NCBI GenBank assembly: GCA_035995205.1
Contig: DASYKS010000104.1
Location: 35,057 to 99,056 of the forward strand
Length of the DNA stretch: 64,000 nt
Origin: DASYKS01 sp035995205
Lineage (GTDB): Bacteria > Acidobacteriota > Thermoanaerobaculia > Multivoradales > UBA5704
Reading direction: 5' to 3'
Shown here one piece after another: positions 36,578-47,251 of this stretch. The notes under the pieces are model-generated. The model saw nothing but the letters and a program-made list of their open reading frames with translations, ran no database searches and was not told the DNA's origin. Numbering within the stretch: position 1 is the first letter of the stretch; every line of letters starts with the position of its first letter. A program made the position numbers and the translations under genes.

Positions 36578-37345
36578 TCACTTCCCGGCAACCGCTCCTG
36601 CCTCCAGCAGGCGCCCCAGGGCCGGCGCGACGTTTTTGGCGACCAGGCGGTGCCCCTCGGCGGTCGGGTGGATGCCGTCGGCCTGGTTCAACCTGGCCTC
36701 GCCGCCGACCCCTTCGAGGAGGAAGGGCACGAGCGCGGCTCCGGTCTGTTCGGCGACCCGGGGGTAGATCGCTTCGAACCCGTCCGAGTAGTCCTTGCCG
36801 TAGTTGGGCGGGATCCTCATGCCGAGGATCAACACCTTGGCGCCTGCGGCCTGGGAGCGCTGCACGATGTCGAGCAGGTTCTTCTCCAGTTCGGCGAGCG
36901 GTTGGCCGCGCATGCCGTCGTTGGCGCCCAGCTCGACCACCACGATCGCGGGTTTCTGGCGCAGCAGCCAGGCGAGGCGGCTCGCTCCCCCGGCGCTGAT
37001 GTCGCCGCTCACCCCGGCGTTGATCACCTGGATCGGATGCCCTTCGGCGGCGAGGATCTCGCCCACTCGTGCGGGAAAGGCCTCCTCGACCGAGACTCCC
37101 AGCCCGGCCGTCAGGCTGTCGCCGAGGAAGATCACCTTCGGGCCTTCGGCGAGCGGCGCGGCGGCAACCGGCGCGCTCGGCGCGGGGGTCGGAGCGCTCG
37201 CAGCCGGGGCGGGCTTGCTCCCGGGTTCTTCCGCCCGCTTGCAGGCGCCGAGCGCCAGGGCCGCCAACAGGGCCACGAAGAAGAAAGTAAGGAAGAGGGC
37301 GTTTGGAGCGTAGGGTCTCGGCGAGCAGGATCGGAGGCGACTCAT
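36578..37345 (-). CDS. TesA-like SGNH lysophospholipase/arylesterase lipoprotein
   Basis: This 255-residue lipoprotein (lipobox ALALGAC, then a Pro/Ala linker to ~65) has a complete SGNH fold. Block I is IFLGDSLTAGLGV, block II NAGVSGDISAGG, block III ELGANDGMRG, and block V DGIHPTAEGH. Homologues hydrolyse acyl esters/thioesters in the periplasm. It is divergent from a YbbA/YbbP-type ABC system, the same arrangement as tesA-ybbA-ybbP in Escherichia coli, which supports a lipid-related role. Confidence 0.9.
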   Translation of the reverse strand: MSRLRSCSPRPYAPNALFLTFFFVALLAALALGACKRAEEPGSKPAPAASAPTPAPSAPVAAAPLAEGPKVIFLGDSLTAGLGVSVEEAFPARVGEILAAEGHPIQVINAGVSGDISAGGASRLAWLLRQKPAIVVVELGANDGMRGQPLAELEKNLLDIVQRSQAAGAKVLILGMRIPPNYGKDYSDGFEAIYPRVAEQTGAALVPFLLEGVGGEARLNQADGIHPTAEGHRLVAKNVAPALGRLLEAGAVAGK

Positions 37346-37413
37346 GGCTCCGATCTTAACGGTCCTGCCGCTCGGGAAATGCCCACCCCCTCACGCCGGT
37401 TGTACTAACTTCC

Positions 37414-38165
<752 letters not shown>

Positions 38166-38169
<4 letters not shown>

Positions 38170-40769
38170 AGCCGCGCACGCTGCTCTCCTGGATGCTGCG
38201 CGAGTCGCGCGGCGCGCTCGGGCGCTTTACCTTCTTCGTCGCCTGTCTCGCGGTGGGGGTGGCCGCGGTGGTCGCGATCGCGGGGCTCGCCGCCGGGCTC
38301 GATTCCGGAATCCGCTCCGAAGCGCGGCAACTGCTGGCGGCGGACCTTGCGATCGAGAGCCGCCGGGCGCTACCGGAAGGCTTCGACCTCCTCTCCCTGC
38401 TGCCGGCCGGCGCGCGGACCGCCGCGGTGCGCGAGATGGTCACGGTGGTCGCTGCCCTGCCCCAAAACGGCAAACCGGGGCGGAGCCAACTGGTCGAGAT
38501 GAAGGCGGTCGAGCCGGGCTACCCGTTCTACGGCAAGCTCGCGGTCCTCCCGGCGCGGCCGCTTGCCGCACTGCTCGCACCGGACGCCGCGGTCGTGGCG
38601 CCCGAGCTGATCGGCGCCTTGGGACTGCGTCATAGTCCGCATGACCGGGCGCTCGATTTCCGTATCGGCACCGCCGATTTCCACGTCGCGGGCTTGGTTT
38701 CGTCGGAGCCCGATCGCGTGGGGATCGGCACCGCGTTCGGGCCGCGGGTGTTCCTCTCGATGGCCGGGCTCGAACGCGCCGGCCTGATCGCCAAGGGAAG
38801 CCGGGTCTCGTACAAGACGCTGATCGCCCTGCCCGCGGGGGTCTCCGCCGACCGCCTGGAGAAGATCGCCGACCAACTGCGCGCCGCCCTTCCGGCCAAC
38901 GAGGCCTATCGCGTCGAGACCTTTCGCCAGGCGCAGCCGCAGCTGCGCGAGAGCTTCGCCCAAGTCGGGCGCTTTCTCGGCCTGGTCGCCCTTCTCTCCC
39001 TGTTCGTCGGCGGCATCGGCGTCGCGCAGAGCGTTCGCGCCTGGCTCGCCGGGCGGCTCGACGCGATCGCGATCCTCAAGTGCTTGGGGCTGCGCCCGCG
39101 CGAGGTGCTCGCGCTCTATCTCGGCCAGACCGCGCTGCTCGGCCTGATCGGCAGTTTGATCGGCATCCTGCTCGGCGTGGCGATCCAAGCCGCGATCCCC
39201 CACCTGTTCGGCGATCTGATCCCCGCCGCGCTGATTCGTCCTTGGCAGCCCGGTGTGTTGCTGCGCGGGCTCGGGCTCGGCGTGGGGGTGGCGCTCCTGT
39301 TCAGCTTGCCGCCTCTCGCCGGACTCTTGCGCGTTCCCCCCTCGCGCGTGCTGCGCCGCGACGCCGAGCCCTTGCCGGTCCATCGCACCACGGCCGGCTT
39401 CGCGTTCCTGGCGCTTGCCGCCGGGCTGCTCGCGCTCACCTTCGCCCAAACCGACTCGCTCCTCCTCTCCGCGCAGTTCGTCGGCGCGCTCACGCTGGCC
39501 ACCGCGATCCTCGCGGTCGCGGCGACCCTGCTCGCGAAGTCGATCGGCCGGCTGCCGCGGTTTTCGAGCATCGCGCTCCGGCACGGGCTCGGCGCGCTCG
39601 CCCGGCCGGGCGCCGCGACGGTCGGCGCGATCGTCGCCCTTGGCCTCGGCGTTGTGACGGTGCTCACCATGTCGCTGGTCGAACGGCGCATCTCTCACGA
39701 GCTTTCGCGCGAGCTGCCGAGCAACGCGCCCAGCGCATTCCTGGTCGACATCCAGCCCGCCCAGTGGCCAGGGGTGAGGGCACTGCTCACACGATCCCGG
39801 GCCGAGAAGATCGACTCGGTCCCGGTCGTGATGGCGCGCATCGCCTCGATCAACGGCCGGCCGGTGGACCAGATCGCGGGCGCACGGAGGAAACGGCAGG
39901 ATCCCAACGGCCGAGACGATCGGAACGATCGGAGCGAGGGAAGAGAGGAGCGCGGTCGCCGTTGGGCGCTCACGCGCGAACAGCGTCTGACCTACCTCCA
40001 GAAGCTGCCCGCCGACAACGTGGTCGTCGCGGGCAAGCTCTGGAGTGACCCCGACCACGGCGAGGTGAGCCTGGAGAAGTCGTTCGCCGAGGATCTCGGC
40101 GTCGGCCTCGGCAGCAAGCTCGGGTTCGACGTCCAAGGGGTGCCGCTCGAATTGGTGGTGACCAGTCTGCGCACGGTCGATTGGTCGACGTTCGGGATCA
40201 ATTTCTACCTGGTGGTCGAACCCGGCATCCTCGAACAGGCGCCGCAGCAGCGGGTCGCGACCGCACGCCTCGCCTACGGCAGCGAGCAGCACGTCCAAGA
40301 TCTCCTCGCGGCGAGCTATCCGAACGTCACGTTCCTGCGCATCCGCGAGATCCTGAGCAAGATCCTCGGCGTGCTCCAGCGGATCGGCCTCGGCGTCCGT
40401 TTCCTCGGCGGCTTCACCGTCCTTTCCGGCATCGCGATCCTCGCCGGAGCGATCTCCGCCGGCTCCGTCCGGCGCGGGCGCGAGGTCGCCCTTTTGAAGA
40501 CCCTCGGTATGACCCGCCGTCAGGTGGCGACCGCCTTCGCGGTCGAATACGCCCTGATCGGTGGGGTCGCGGGCCTCTTGGGAGCGGCCACCGGCGCCGC
40601 GCTCTCCTGGGGTGTCGTCACCCGCGGCTTCGAGCTGACCTGGGAACCCGAGCCCGCCCGGCTCGTTCTCGCCATCGCCCTCACGATCGTCCTCTCGGTG
40701 ATCGCCGGCCTTGCAGCAAGCCTCCGCGCGCTCGAACGTCGGCCGATCGAGGTGCTGCGGGCGGAATGA
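38166..40769 (+). CDS. FtsX-like ABC permease (YbbP-like)
   Basis: This 867-residue permease is read from a TTG overlapping the ATPase stop. It has an N-terminal TM (FVACLAVGVAAVVAIAGLAA), a periplasmic MacB-like domain, and a central four-TM FtsX core (~265-470) around SLFVGGIGVAQSVRAWLAGR. A second periplasmic region and a C-terminal FtsX core (~750-865, REVALLKTLGMTRRQV) complete the duplicated YbbP layout. A charged low-complexity insert (RKRQDPNGRDDRNDRSEGRE) sits near 575-595. With the neighbouring lipase it probably handles lipids or lipoproteins at the inner membrane. Confidence 0.9.
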
Positions 40770-40783
40770 CGCGGGGTGCGGTC

Positions 40784-40862
40784 GTAGGGGCGGACCTACG
40801 TGTCCGCCCTGGAACGATCGCGCGGGACAGATCCAAGGGCGGACACGCAGGTCCGCCCCTAC
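40784..40862. repeat. Long inverted repeat, GTAGGGGCGGAC family
   Basis: Two 27-base arms (40784-40810 and 40836-40862) pair at 26 of 27 positions around 25 bases. The right arm carries the TAG stop of the minus deacetylase gene. Ends (GTAGGGGCG...) resemble the repeat at 50977-51048, so they look like copies of one dispersed element. Confidence 0.75.
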
Positions 40863-41821
40863 TCCGGCAATTCCCCCGGCCGGTCGAGCAGGTAGCTGAC
40901 GGGGACGATCTCGAATCCGGCCGCGACCGCTTTCGGGATCTCGTCGGCTAGGACGGCGATCGTGTTCGGGTGCGGGTGGCCGATCGCGATCGCAGCGCCT
41001 TTCTTCTTCGCCAGGGCGAGCAGGCGGGCGAATTGGACGCGGATCGCTTGCGGATCCTCTACGTCATCCAGAAAGACTTGGCGTTCGGCGGCGGCAATCC
41101 CCAACTCGATCGCGAGCCGGTAGCCGACGCTCTTGGCGCTGGTTCGGGAGTCGAGGAAGAACAGATGTTTTCTCGCGAGGCGCGCGAGCACGGGGCGCAT
41201 CGCGCGGGGATCGGCCGAGAGTCCCGAGCCCATGTGGTTATTGACGCCGACCGCCCCCGGCACCGCTTCGAGCGCGCGATCGGTCGCTTCGACCAGCTCC
41301 GCCTCGGTCATCGACTCCAGCAGCGCGCCGGGACCCGGATTTCCGTTCCCTTCCGGTTCCATCGGCAGATGGCAGAGCAGCTCCTCGCCGTGGTTGCTTA
41401 GCTCGGCGACCACTGCGCCGGTCTCTTCCTCGTAGGGAAGCACGGAGTAGGTGAGCGGCACGCCGAACGCTTCCAGCTCTTCGACGGTGGTTTCGCTCGC
41501 CCCCAGGTCGTCGATCACGATTGCGATCCTCGGGCCTCCCTTGGCAGGAGTCGAGGTGACGTCGCCCTGGGCGGTCGAATCGTGCCGCGAGGAGGTGTGC
41601 GTGCCGGGCAAGGAGGGCGACCGCTTGGGCGTGCTCGCCTTGCCCGAGGAGCCGGTTCGGGGCGCGTTTCGCTCCTCGCCCCCCCGCGTCTGGCACGAAA
41701 GGTAAACGGCGGCCAAGGCGGCGAGGAGACCCAGCAGCACTACGGCGACGCGACGGCCGCCGGGAGCACCGGAAGCGCGGCTGGCGGGCCTGGGCTTCAC
41801 GCGTCGTTTGTAGGGCGGCAT
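40859..41821 (-). CDS. Divergent polysaccharide deacetylase (YibQ-like)
   Basis: This 320-residue protein has one N-terminal TM (VAVVLLGLLAALAAVYLSC), a Ser/Thr-rich linker, and a divergent polysaccharide deacetylase domain (~95-315). The domain has AIVIDDLGAS, LLCHLPMEPEG, GVNNHMGSG and AIAIGHPHPNT, which supply the Asp/His metal ligands. It would act in the periplasm on peptidoglycan or polysaccharide. Order envC, S41 peptidase, yibQ-type gene is a conserved cell-envelope cluster in many bacteria and is seen here. Confidence 0.9.
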   Translation of the reverse strand: MPPYKRRVKPRPASRASGAPGGRRVAVVLLGLLAALAAVYLSCQTRGGEERNAPRTGSSGKASTPKRSPSLPGTHTSSRHDSTAQGDVTSTPAKGGPRIAIVIDDLGASETTVEELEAFGVPLTYSVLPYEEETGAVVAELSNHGEELLCHLPMEPEGNGNPGPGALLESMTEAELVEATDRALEAVPGAVGVNNHMGSGLSADPRAMRPVLARLARKHLFFLDSRTSAKSVGYRLAIELGIAAAERQVFLDDVEDPQAIRVQFARLLALAKKKGAAIAIGHPHPNTIAVLADEIPKAVAAGFEIVPVSYLLDRPGELPE

Positions 41822-41871
41822 GCAGGAAAATCAGAGGCGGGGGGAGAGCCTTCCCCCCCCAGGCCGAGGGT

Positions 41872-43053
41872 CTACGCGGCTTTCTTCGCCGCTTCCGGCT
41901 CGGCCGCGAGGCGGCGCAAGCCCTGCTTCAAGATCAGATCGTCGAGCGGCGTGTCCTTGTCCTCGAACGTCCGCGACCGCTCGTCGACCGCGACGTCGGG
42001 CACCAGCGAGGCGTCCAGCGCCTTGTGATCGGGTCCCGAGTAGAAGGCGTCGGTATAGATCAACCGGCCGCCGCTCGACAGGTCCACCGACGCGAGGCGG
42101 CCGGCGTAGCCGAACGTGCGCTCGCCCACCACCTCCGCGTGGAGCTTCTGGGCGAGGATCGTCGTGAGTAGCTCGGCCGCTCCGAGCGTGCCCCGGTCGA
42201 CCAGAACCACCAGCCGGCTCCCTTTCCAGACCGGCGCTTCGCTACCGGTGAAGGTCGAGACCTGCCCCTTGCGCCCGCCGAGCGCGCCCAGGTCACCCTG
42301 GGTAAACAGCCGCGCGACCGCGTAGGCCGCTTCCGGATCGCCGCCCGCGATGCCGCGCAGATCGACGATCAGACGGTCTCCCGCTTTCCCCTTGGCCAGC
42401 AGGCCGCGCGTCGTCCAGGCGGTGCGCTCGCCGAAGCTCGGCAAGTGCAGCACCGGAAGACCCTCGACCTGTTCGAGGCTCGGAGCGGGCGGCTCGAACG
42501 TGCCCAGCTGGCAGGTCACGAGCTTCGTCTCCCCGAGACGGAGCAGGCGCAAATCGAGCTTGGTTCCCGGTTCGCCCGCGAAGGATTCTTCGATCTCCCA
42601 GAACGGCGCGCGATGCGCATCTTTGCCACCGACCTCGACCAGGATGTCGCCCAGCTCGATCCCCGCTTTCTTGCCCGGCCCACCCGCGTCGATCGCCACG
42701 ACGTAGACCACGCCGTTGCTCTTGACCAGGTGGAGGCCGCTCCGGCGGGTACCCACTTTCTGCACTTCCAGATAGCGGGAGACCGCGGGCGCGGGCACGT
42801 ACTGCGAGAACGCGTCGAGCGCCTCGGTGGTGCCGTCCAGAGCGCTCGCCATCAGGGCGTTCATGTCGGTCTCGTCGACGTAGGTCTGGCGGACCAGGTT
42901 CAGCACCTCGGTGAACACGCCGATATACTTGAACAGGGAATCACCCTTCTCGTCCGGCTTGCCGCGATCGGCCGCGTAGACGAACGTCGCGGCGATCATC
43001 GGCAACAGTAGGAAGAGGGAAACGATCAGGAAGACGATCCGGCTGCGACTCAT
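41872..43053 (-). CDS. S41 carboxy-terminal-processing protease homologue lacking catalytic Ser/Lys
   Basis: The 393 residues have a signal/anchor, a PDZ domain (~105-185, SNGVVYVVAIDAGGPGKKAG) and an S41 domain. In active CtpA enzymes the nucleophile lies in GSASASE and the general base in FGKG. Here the corresponding stretches read RGTLGAAELL (~293) and TFGYAGRL, so Ser has become Gly and Lys has become Tyr. The fold otherwise looks intact. It overlaps envC by 4 bases. I infer a non-proteolytic PDZ adaptor in the EnvC-amidase pathway rather than a protease. Confidence 0.82.
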   Translation of the reverse strand: MSRSRIVFLIVSLFLLLPMIAATFVYAADRGKPDEKGDSLFKYIGVFTEVLNLVRQTYVDETDMNALMASALDGTTEALDAFSQYVPAPAVSRYLEVQKVGTRRSGLHLVKSNGVVYVVAIDAGGPGKKAGIELGDILVEVGGKDAHRAPFWEIEESFAGEPGTKLDLRLLRLGETKLVTCQLGTFEPPAPSLEQVEGLPVLHLPSFGERTAWTTRGLLAKGKAGDRLIVDLRGIAGGDPEAAYAVARLFTQGDLGALGGRKGQVSTFTGSEAPVWKGSRLVVLVDRGTLGAAELLTTILAQKLHAEVVGERTFGYAGRLASVDLSSGGRLIYTDAFYSGPDHKALDASLVPDVAVDERSRTFEDKDTPLDDLILKQGLRRLAAEPEAAKKAA

Positions 43054-44186
43054 GGGGACCTCGTGGAACGGAGCCAGGACATTGGATCTTCGGGGCGATT
43101 TTCCGCGCGGATCTCGAAGTAGAGGGCCTCGGTCGACAAGCCGACCGTTTGACCCAAAGATACCATATCGCCGGGTCCCACCCGGAGGCTCGACATCCCC
43201 GCCGCGAGCGACAGCACCTGGCCGGGATGCTGGAGCACGACCGTCCAGCCATAGCCCTGGAACGGCGCGGCGTAGAGCACCTTGCCGGGATAGATCGCCC
43301 GCACCTCGCTGCCCGGCTCGGTCGCAAGGTCCAGACCGTTGTGCGGCACCTGGGTGCGGTAGCGCGGATCGAGGCGTGGCCCGAACCCCACCTTGACCTG
43401 GCCGCGCACCGGCCAGTCGAGCAGGCCGCGCAGCTGCTGGATCGGCGCGCCGAGCGGCGAGCCCCCCTGGTTGCGGCCGTACAGCAGGTCGATCAGATTC
43501 GCGAGCTTCCGCCCTTTTTCGGTGAGCGCCCGCGCCTCGGCGGCGAGGCTCTTGCCCTCCCGCTCCGAGCGCGCGAGCAGCTCGGCGCGCCGGTTGCGCA
43601 ACGAGACCAGCTCGCGCCGCCGCAACTCCTCGCGCCCGACCCAGATCTCGCTCGCCTTGCGTTCCGCGACCAACCGCTCGCGCTCCGCGGAAAGCGCCAC
43701 CTTGCTCGCGCCGTAGCGCTCGACCGCTTGGGCGTCGCGCCGGGCAAGGAACCGCAATAGGCGGACCGAGGGCAGCAGGCGATTGTCGGGATGGAGGGTA
43801 AGGATCAAGCGCAGATAGCCCTGGCGGCCGAACCGGTAGAGCCCCGCAAGGCGGCGTTCGAGCGCCAGTTTGGAGGCCGCCAACTCGGTCTCCAGCCGAG
43901 CGACCTCGGTTGCGATCTCCGTCTCCCGCCGCGCCGCCAGGTCGCGCGCCGCAACCGCCTCGGCCAGCCGCTCGCGCTGCAACTCCAGACCCAGATCGGC
44001 CGCAGCCAGCTCCCCCGCGAGGCCGGTCTGCTGCTTGCGCACCTCGCTCAAGCGTCCGCGAAGCGTCGAGATCCGCGCGCGGATCTCTTGCAGCTCCCGC
44101 TCCCTCTCCCTGGCTGGTGTCGGCTCCTGACCCGGAGTCGGCAGGGCGAGGAGGGCCAGGAAGACGAGAGCGACAAGGCGACGCAT
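43050..44186 (-). CDS. EnvC-like murein hydrolase activator
   Basis: This 378-residue periplasmic protein has a signal peptide (LVALVFLALLALPTPGQ), a long coiled coil (~25-235), and a C-terminal LytM/M23 domain (~255-370). The LytM site is degenerate. HNGLD is kept (~282), but the YxH position reads SLAAG and the final HxH reads ALYFEI. That matches EnvC-type activators, which do not cut but switch on N-acetylmuramoyl-L-alanine amidases at the septum. It is first in the envC-S41-deacetylase operon. Confidence 0.88.
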   Translation of the reverse strand: MRRLVALVFLALLALPTPGQEPTPARERERELQEIRARISTLRGRLSEVRKQQTGLAGELAAADLGLELQRERLAEAVAARDLAARRETEIATEVARLETELAASKLALERRLAGLYRFGRQGYLRLILTLHPDNRLLPSVRLLRFLARRDAQAVERYGASKVALSAERERLVAERKASEIWVGREELRRRELVSLRNRRAELLARSEREGKSLAAEARALTEKGRKLANLIDLLYGRNQGGSPLGAPIQQLRGLLDWPVRGQVKVGFGPRLDPRYRTQVPHNGLDLATEPGSEVRAIYPGKVLYAAPFQGYGWTVVLQHPGQVLSLAAGMSSLRVGPGDMVSLGQTVGLSTEALYFEIRAENRPEDPMSWLRSTRSP

Positions 44187-44200
44187 CAGGAAAGGAGTCT

Positions 44201-46372
44201 CTACGGCCCTTTCGGCAACAGACTCTTGCCGTCCAGCTTCTCCGGCGGCGCCACCTTGTACAGCTCCAGCACGGTGGGCATGATGTCGCCCATGTAGGCG
44301 TCGGTCGTGTTCAGCTTCAGATTGCTGAACAGGATGCCATTCACCAGCGGCGGGTAGACCGAGCAGTGGTCGCCGCTCCAGACCTGGGTGTTGTCCTCGA
44401 CGATCGAGGTGCCGATGCCGCCCAGGCTATCCTGCCAGCCGACGCGATAGCCGCGGTTGTTGGAGGGAATCATCTCGGGGATCAGCAGCGGGTCGTAGAC
44501 GCCGTACGCCTCGTCGCGGGTGAAGACGTGGGCGACCGGTTTCTCGCCCGTCTTGTCATCGACGAACGCTTCGAGCTTCGCCTTGATCTCGGCGACCAGC
44601 GCGGCGGAGTCTTTCGGATCGACGATCCCCTTCGCCTCGCGTCCCTTGAGGTTGATGTAGATACCGCCGAGGCCCACGTAGTACGCGCGGGTCTTGCTCC
44701 AATCGACGTTGGTGAAGAACTTGCCCTGGCCGGAGAACAGCTCTTCGAGGTTCTTTCGGCCCGCCTCCTGGCCGTTCAGCAACATGTAGCCGTTTTCGAC
44801 CAGCCAGGTGTTGTAGTTCATGCCGCGGCGGAACGAGGCGAAGCCGTGGTCGGAGACGACGATCAGCTTGGTGTCCGACGGCAGCTTCTTCATCGTCTCG
44901 CCGACGATGCCGTCCATCATCTGATACGCCTCCAACACCGAGCCGCCCCACTTCTTCGCTCCCTCCTCGGTGTACAGCGGATGCTTCGGATCGAGGAAGC
45001 GGAACATGATGTGCTGCACCCGGTCGGTGAACTCGAAGTAGTCGATCAGCACGTCCCACTCGCCGTCCTCGACCATCGAGAGCAGCATCTCCTTGTCCTT
45101 GGCGACGGTGTTGCGCATGTCTTCGAGGAAGATTGCCTCGTCGATCGTGCCGTCGTTCATCGACCAGGTGTCGATCGTCCAGCCGATCGTCTTGAACAGG
45201 CCGAACCGGTCGGACAGCTTGCCCGCGAACGAGCGCGGCGTCGTGATGTCCAGAATCGGCGGCAGATTCGTCGGGTCCCACTGGATCGGCGAGAGGTAAA
45301 GCCGGACCTCCGGATCGAGCGAGATCAGGCGGAACTTGCCGATGCCGTGCAGCTTGATCAGCGGGTTGAACGGGAAGACGAAGCGCGCCCAGTCGCTCCA
45401 CTCGCCCGGCTTCAGGCTGAGCTTTTGGCCTGAAACCTCGATGTCGAGGTGCGAGCGGTCTTCCGGCACGGTGAGCTTCATCGGGATCTTGATGTAGTCG
45501 CGCCCGTCGCCCGGGAACAGCTCGTTCGGCGGCCCCTGGATCTCGGTCTCGATCGTCCCCTTGTTGTCGACCAGCTCGACCACGTCGATCGAGAAGTCGC
45601 CGCCCCCCTTGGGAGTGAAGAACAGCTCGGAGGTGAAGAAGAACGGCTTGCCGATCCGCCCCGAAAGGTCGGGCGTGCCGAGCCCGGTCAGCAGCTCGCC
45701 GTGCTCGTACGGCTTCGGCGGGAAGGTCACCGGCATGCGCATGACCCGCACCCGCTTGCCCGCGCGGCCGAGCGTGGTCCAGAAGGTCTCGCCCTGCTGG
45801 CGGTTGATCGCGATCGGCCGATCGACCGGCAGGTATTTCTTCGCCGCCCAGGCTCCCCCGCCACCCGCCAACGCCGCGAGGATCACGGCAACCGTGGCCG
45901 CCACGGGGGTCCGCAGGCGGAACAGTTTGAGCAACAGAAAAGTGATCAGGAACAGCGCAAGCGCCGCGATCGAGCCCACGCCCAAAGCGTTCTTGGTTCC
46001 CCAAAGAAACGGGACGCGCTTCTGGTCGTACATCGCAAAGCTCGGACGGTAGGTCGCCACGTCGCGCTTCAGGAAGTCGAAGATCGTGTGCCGCCCCGGG
46101 TTGAGGCCGGTCGCGAAGGTGGACCAGGAGACGGGGGTCTGCGACGGAATCGTCGAGCGGAGCGGAGCGAATGTCCCCTCCTGGGCCAATTTCGCCAAGT
46201 TCGGCAGCTTCCCTTCGGCGATCCACTTCTTGGTCATCTCGGCATCCGCGCCATCGAAACCGAGGATGACCAGTTTCGGGTCCTTGGCGCGCGCCGCCGA
46301 GGCGGAGAGCGCCAAGGCGAGCGCCAGAATCGCGAGGGTGGAGCGGCGGACCGGATGATTCGTATTTCGCAT
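44201..46372 (-). CDS. Alkaline-phosphatase-superfamily phosphodiesterase, membrane-linked
   Basis: This 723-residue type I phosphodiesterase/nucleotide pyrophosphatase has a signal peptide (LAILALALALSASAARA). Metal sites are in VILGFDGAD, IPSQTPVSWSTFATG (Thr nucleophile ~80), FEFTDRVQH, VVSDHGFASF and SGDHCSVYP, so it should be active. Two TM helices (~135-185) are inserted early in the domain, an unusual feature, leaving most of the enzyme outside the membrane. Substrate (nucleotide, lipid or glycan phosphodiester) is unknown. The ATG at 46372 immediately precedes the signal peptide. Confidence 0.87.
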   Translation of the reverse strand: MRNTNHPVRRSTLAILALALALSASAARAKDPKLVILGFDGADAEMTKKWIAEGKLPNLAKLAQEGTFAPLRSTIPSQTPVSWSTFATGLNPGRHTIFDFLKRDVATYRPSFAMYDQKRVPFLWGTKNALGVGSIAALALFLITFLLLKLFRLRTPVAATVAVILAALAGGGGAWAAKKYLPVDRPIAINRQQGETFWTTLGRAGKRVRVMRMPVTFPPKPYEHGELLTGLGTPDLSGRIGKPFFFTSELFFTPKGGGDFSIDVVELVDNKGTIETEIQGPPNELFPGDGRDYIKIPMKLTVPEDRSHLDIEVSGQKLSLKPGEWSDWARFVFPFNPLIKLHGIGKFRLISLDPEVRLYLSPIQWDPTNLPPILDITTPRSFAGKLSDRFGLFKTIGWTIDTWSMNDGTIDEAIFLEDMRNTVAKDKEMLLSMVEDGEWDVLIDYFEFTDRVQHIMFRFLDPKHPLYTEEGAKKWGGSVLEAYQMMDGIVGETMKKLPSDTKLIVVSDHGFASFRRGMNYNTWLVENGYMLLNGQEAGRKNLEELFSGQGKFFTNVDWSKTRAYYVGLGGIYINLKGREAKGIVDPKDSAALVAEIKAKLEAFVDDKTGEKPVAHVFTRDEAYGVYDPLLIPEMIPSNNRGYRVGWQDSLGGIGTSIVEDNTQVWSGDHCSVYPPLVNGILFSNLKLNTTDAYMGDIMPTVLELYKVAPPEKLDGKSLLPKGP

Positions 46373-46554
46373 GTCGAGAGCCTCGGGGAGCGCGTTTTTC
46401 GGAGGGCGGAGTATACCCGACCGCTTTTCTCGCCGAAGTCTGTTCCGTTCAGCCCCGACCGCTGTCTTACCCCAATGAACGGCAACCGGCACCGGCGAGA
46501 TCGCCCCCCGAACTGCCAAAACGACCAAACGCTCGAAACTCCAGGAGATACGAC

Positions 46555-47103
46555 ATGAATGCCAAGACCCTCACCCTCGCCCCCGCCCTTCTGCTCTCGC
46601 TGGTCACGCTCTCTGCCGTCGGCTGCTCCAAGTCCGGAGCCAGCCCGACCGAACCGGTCTTCCTCGCCAACGACGCCACGGCCACCTCGGCGAACTTGGT
46701 GAGTGGTGAGTCCCGCGTCCAGGACCCAGCCGCCGCACAGCAGGCAACCGGCAACGGTCTCACCTCCAACCGCGAAGCGGAGCCCGGCGACGATCACGGT
46801 GGGGGCAACAATGGCGGCGGGAACGGCGGCGGCCATCACAACGGAGGCGGCGCCGACGACACGACGACCGGATCGCAGTTCCATGGCGCGGTCGCCTCGA
46901 TCACCGGCTCCACGATCACCCTGGCCACGGGAGCCAAAGTCACGGTAAACACCGCAACCGTCTGGAGCGCCCGGGGCGATCTGCTCACCCTCGCCGCCCT
47001 CCGGACCTCCTTCAACCGCAACCAGCACCCACGAGTCGAAGGGCGCGGCACCCGCCAGGCCAACGGCTCGATCCTCGCCAAGACCCTCAAGGCCGAGTTC
47101 TAA
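46555..47103 (+). CDS. DUF5666-like lipoprotein
   Basis: This 182-residue lipoprotein (lipobox LSAVGC) has a long Gly/Asn/His-rich flexible stretch (GGGNNGGGNGGGHH, ~82-96) and a small beta-strand domain at the C-terminus. The domain has FHGAVASITGSTITLATGAKVTVNT and RVEGRGTRQANGSILA, resembling DUF5666 units. A clear AGGAGA ribosome site precedes the ATG. The function is unknown. Its 3' third and terminator are duplicated about 1.2 kb downstream. Confidence 0.8.
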   Translation: MNAKTLTLAPALLLSLVTLSAVGCSKSGASPTEPVFLANDATATSANLVSGESRVQDPAAAQQATGNGLTSNREAEPGDDHGGGNNGGGNGGGHHNGGGADDTTTGSQFHGAVASITGSTITLATGAKVTVNTATVWSARGDLLTLAALRTSFNRNQHPRVEGRGTRQANGSILAKTLKAEF

Positions 47104-47205
47104 ATCCCGCCTGAATCCGCAGCGCACGGCCCACCCCATCACTCTCCTCCGAAGAGGCTCGCCGGCCGAATGGCCCGGCGAGCCGCTTCTGCGTTTAGGG
47201 GAGAA
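46968..47205. repeat. Direct repeat, left copy (lipoprotein 3' end plus terminator)
   Basis: This segment, from the middle of the lipoprotein's beta domain through the downstream hairpin, matches 48165-48400 closely in sequence and order. The two copies bracket a two-gene minus-strand module. Confidence 0.8.
47156..47184 (+). terminator. Hairpin after the lipoprotein gene
   Basis: GGCTCGCCGG and CCGGCGAGCC form a perfect 10-bp stem 52 bases past the stop. The following sequence has only a weak T tract (CTTCTGCGTTTA), so termination may be partial. Confidence 0.6.
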
Positions 47206-47251
47206 AGCGGTGTCTACCGTCAAATACAAGGGCGGCCCCACGGAGCGCGGC

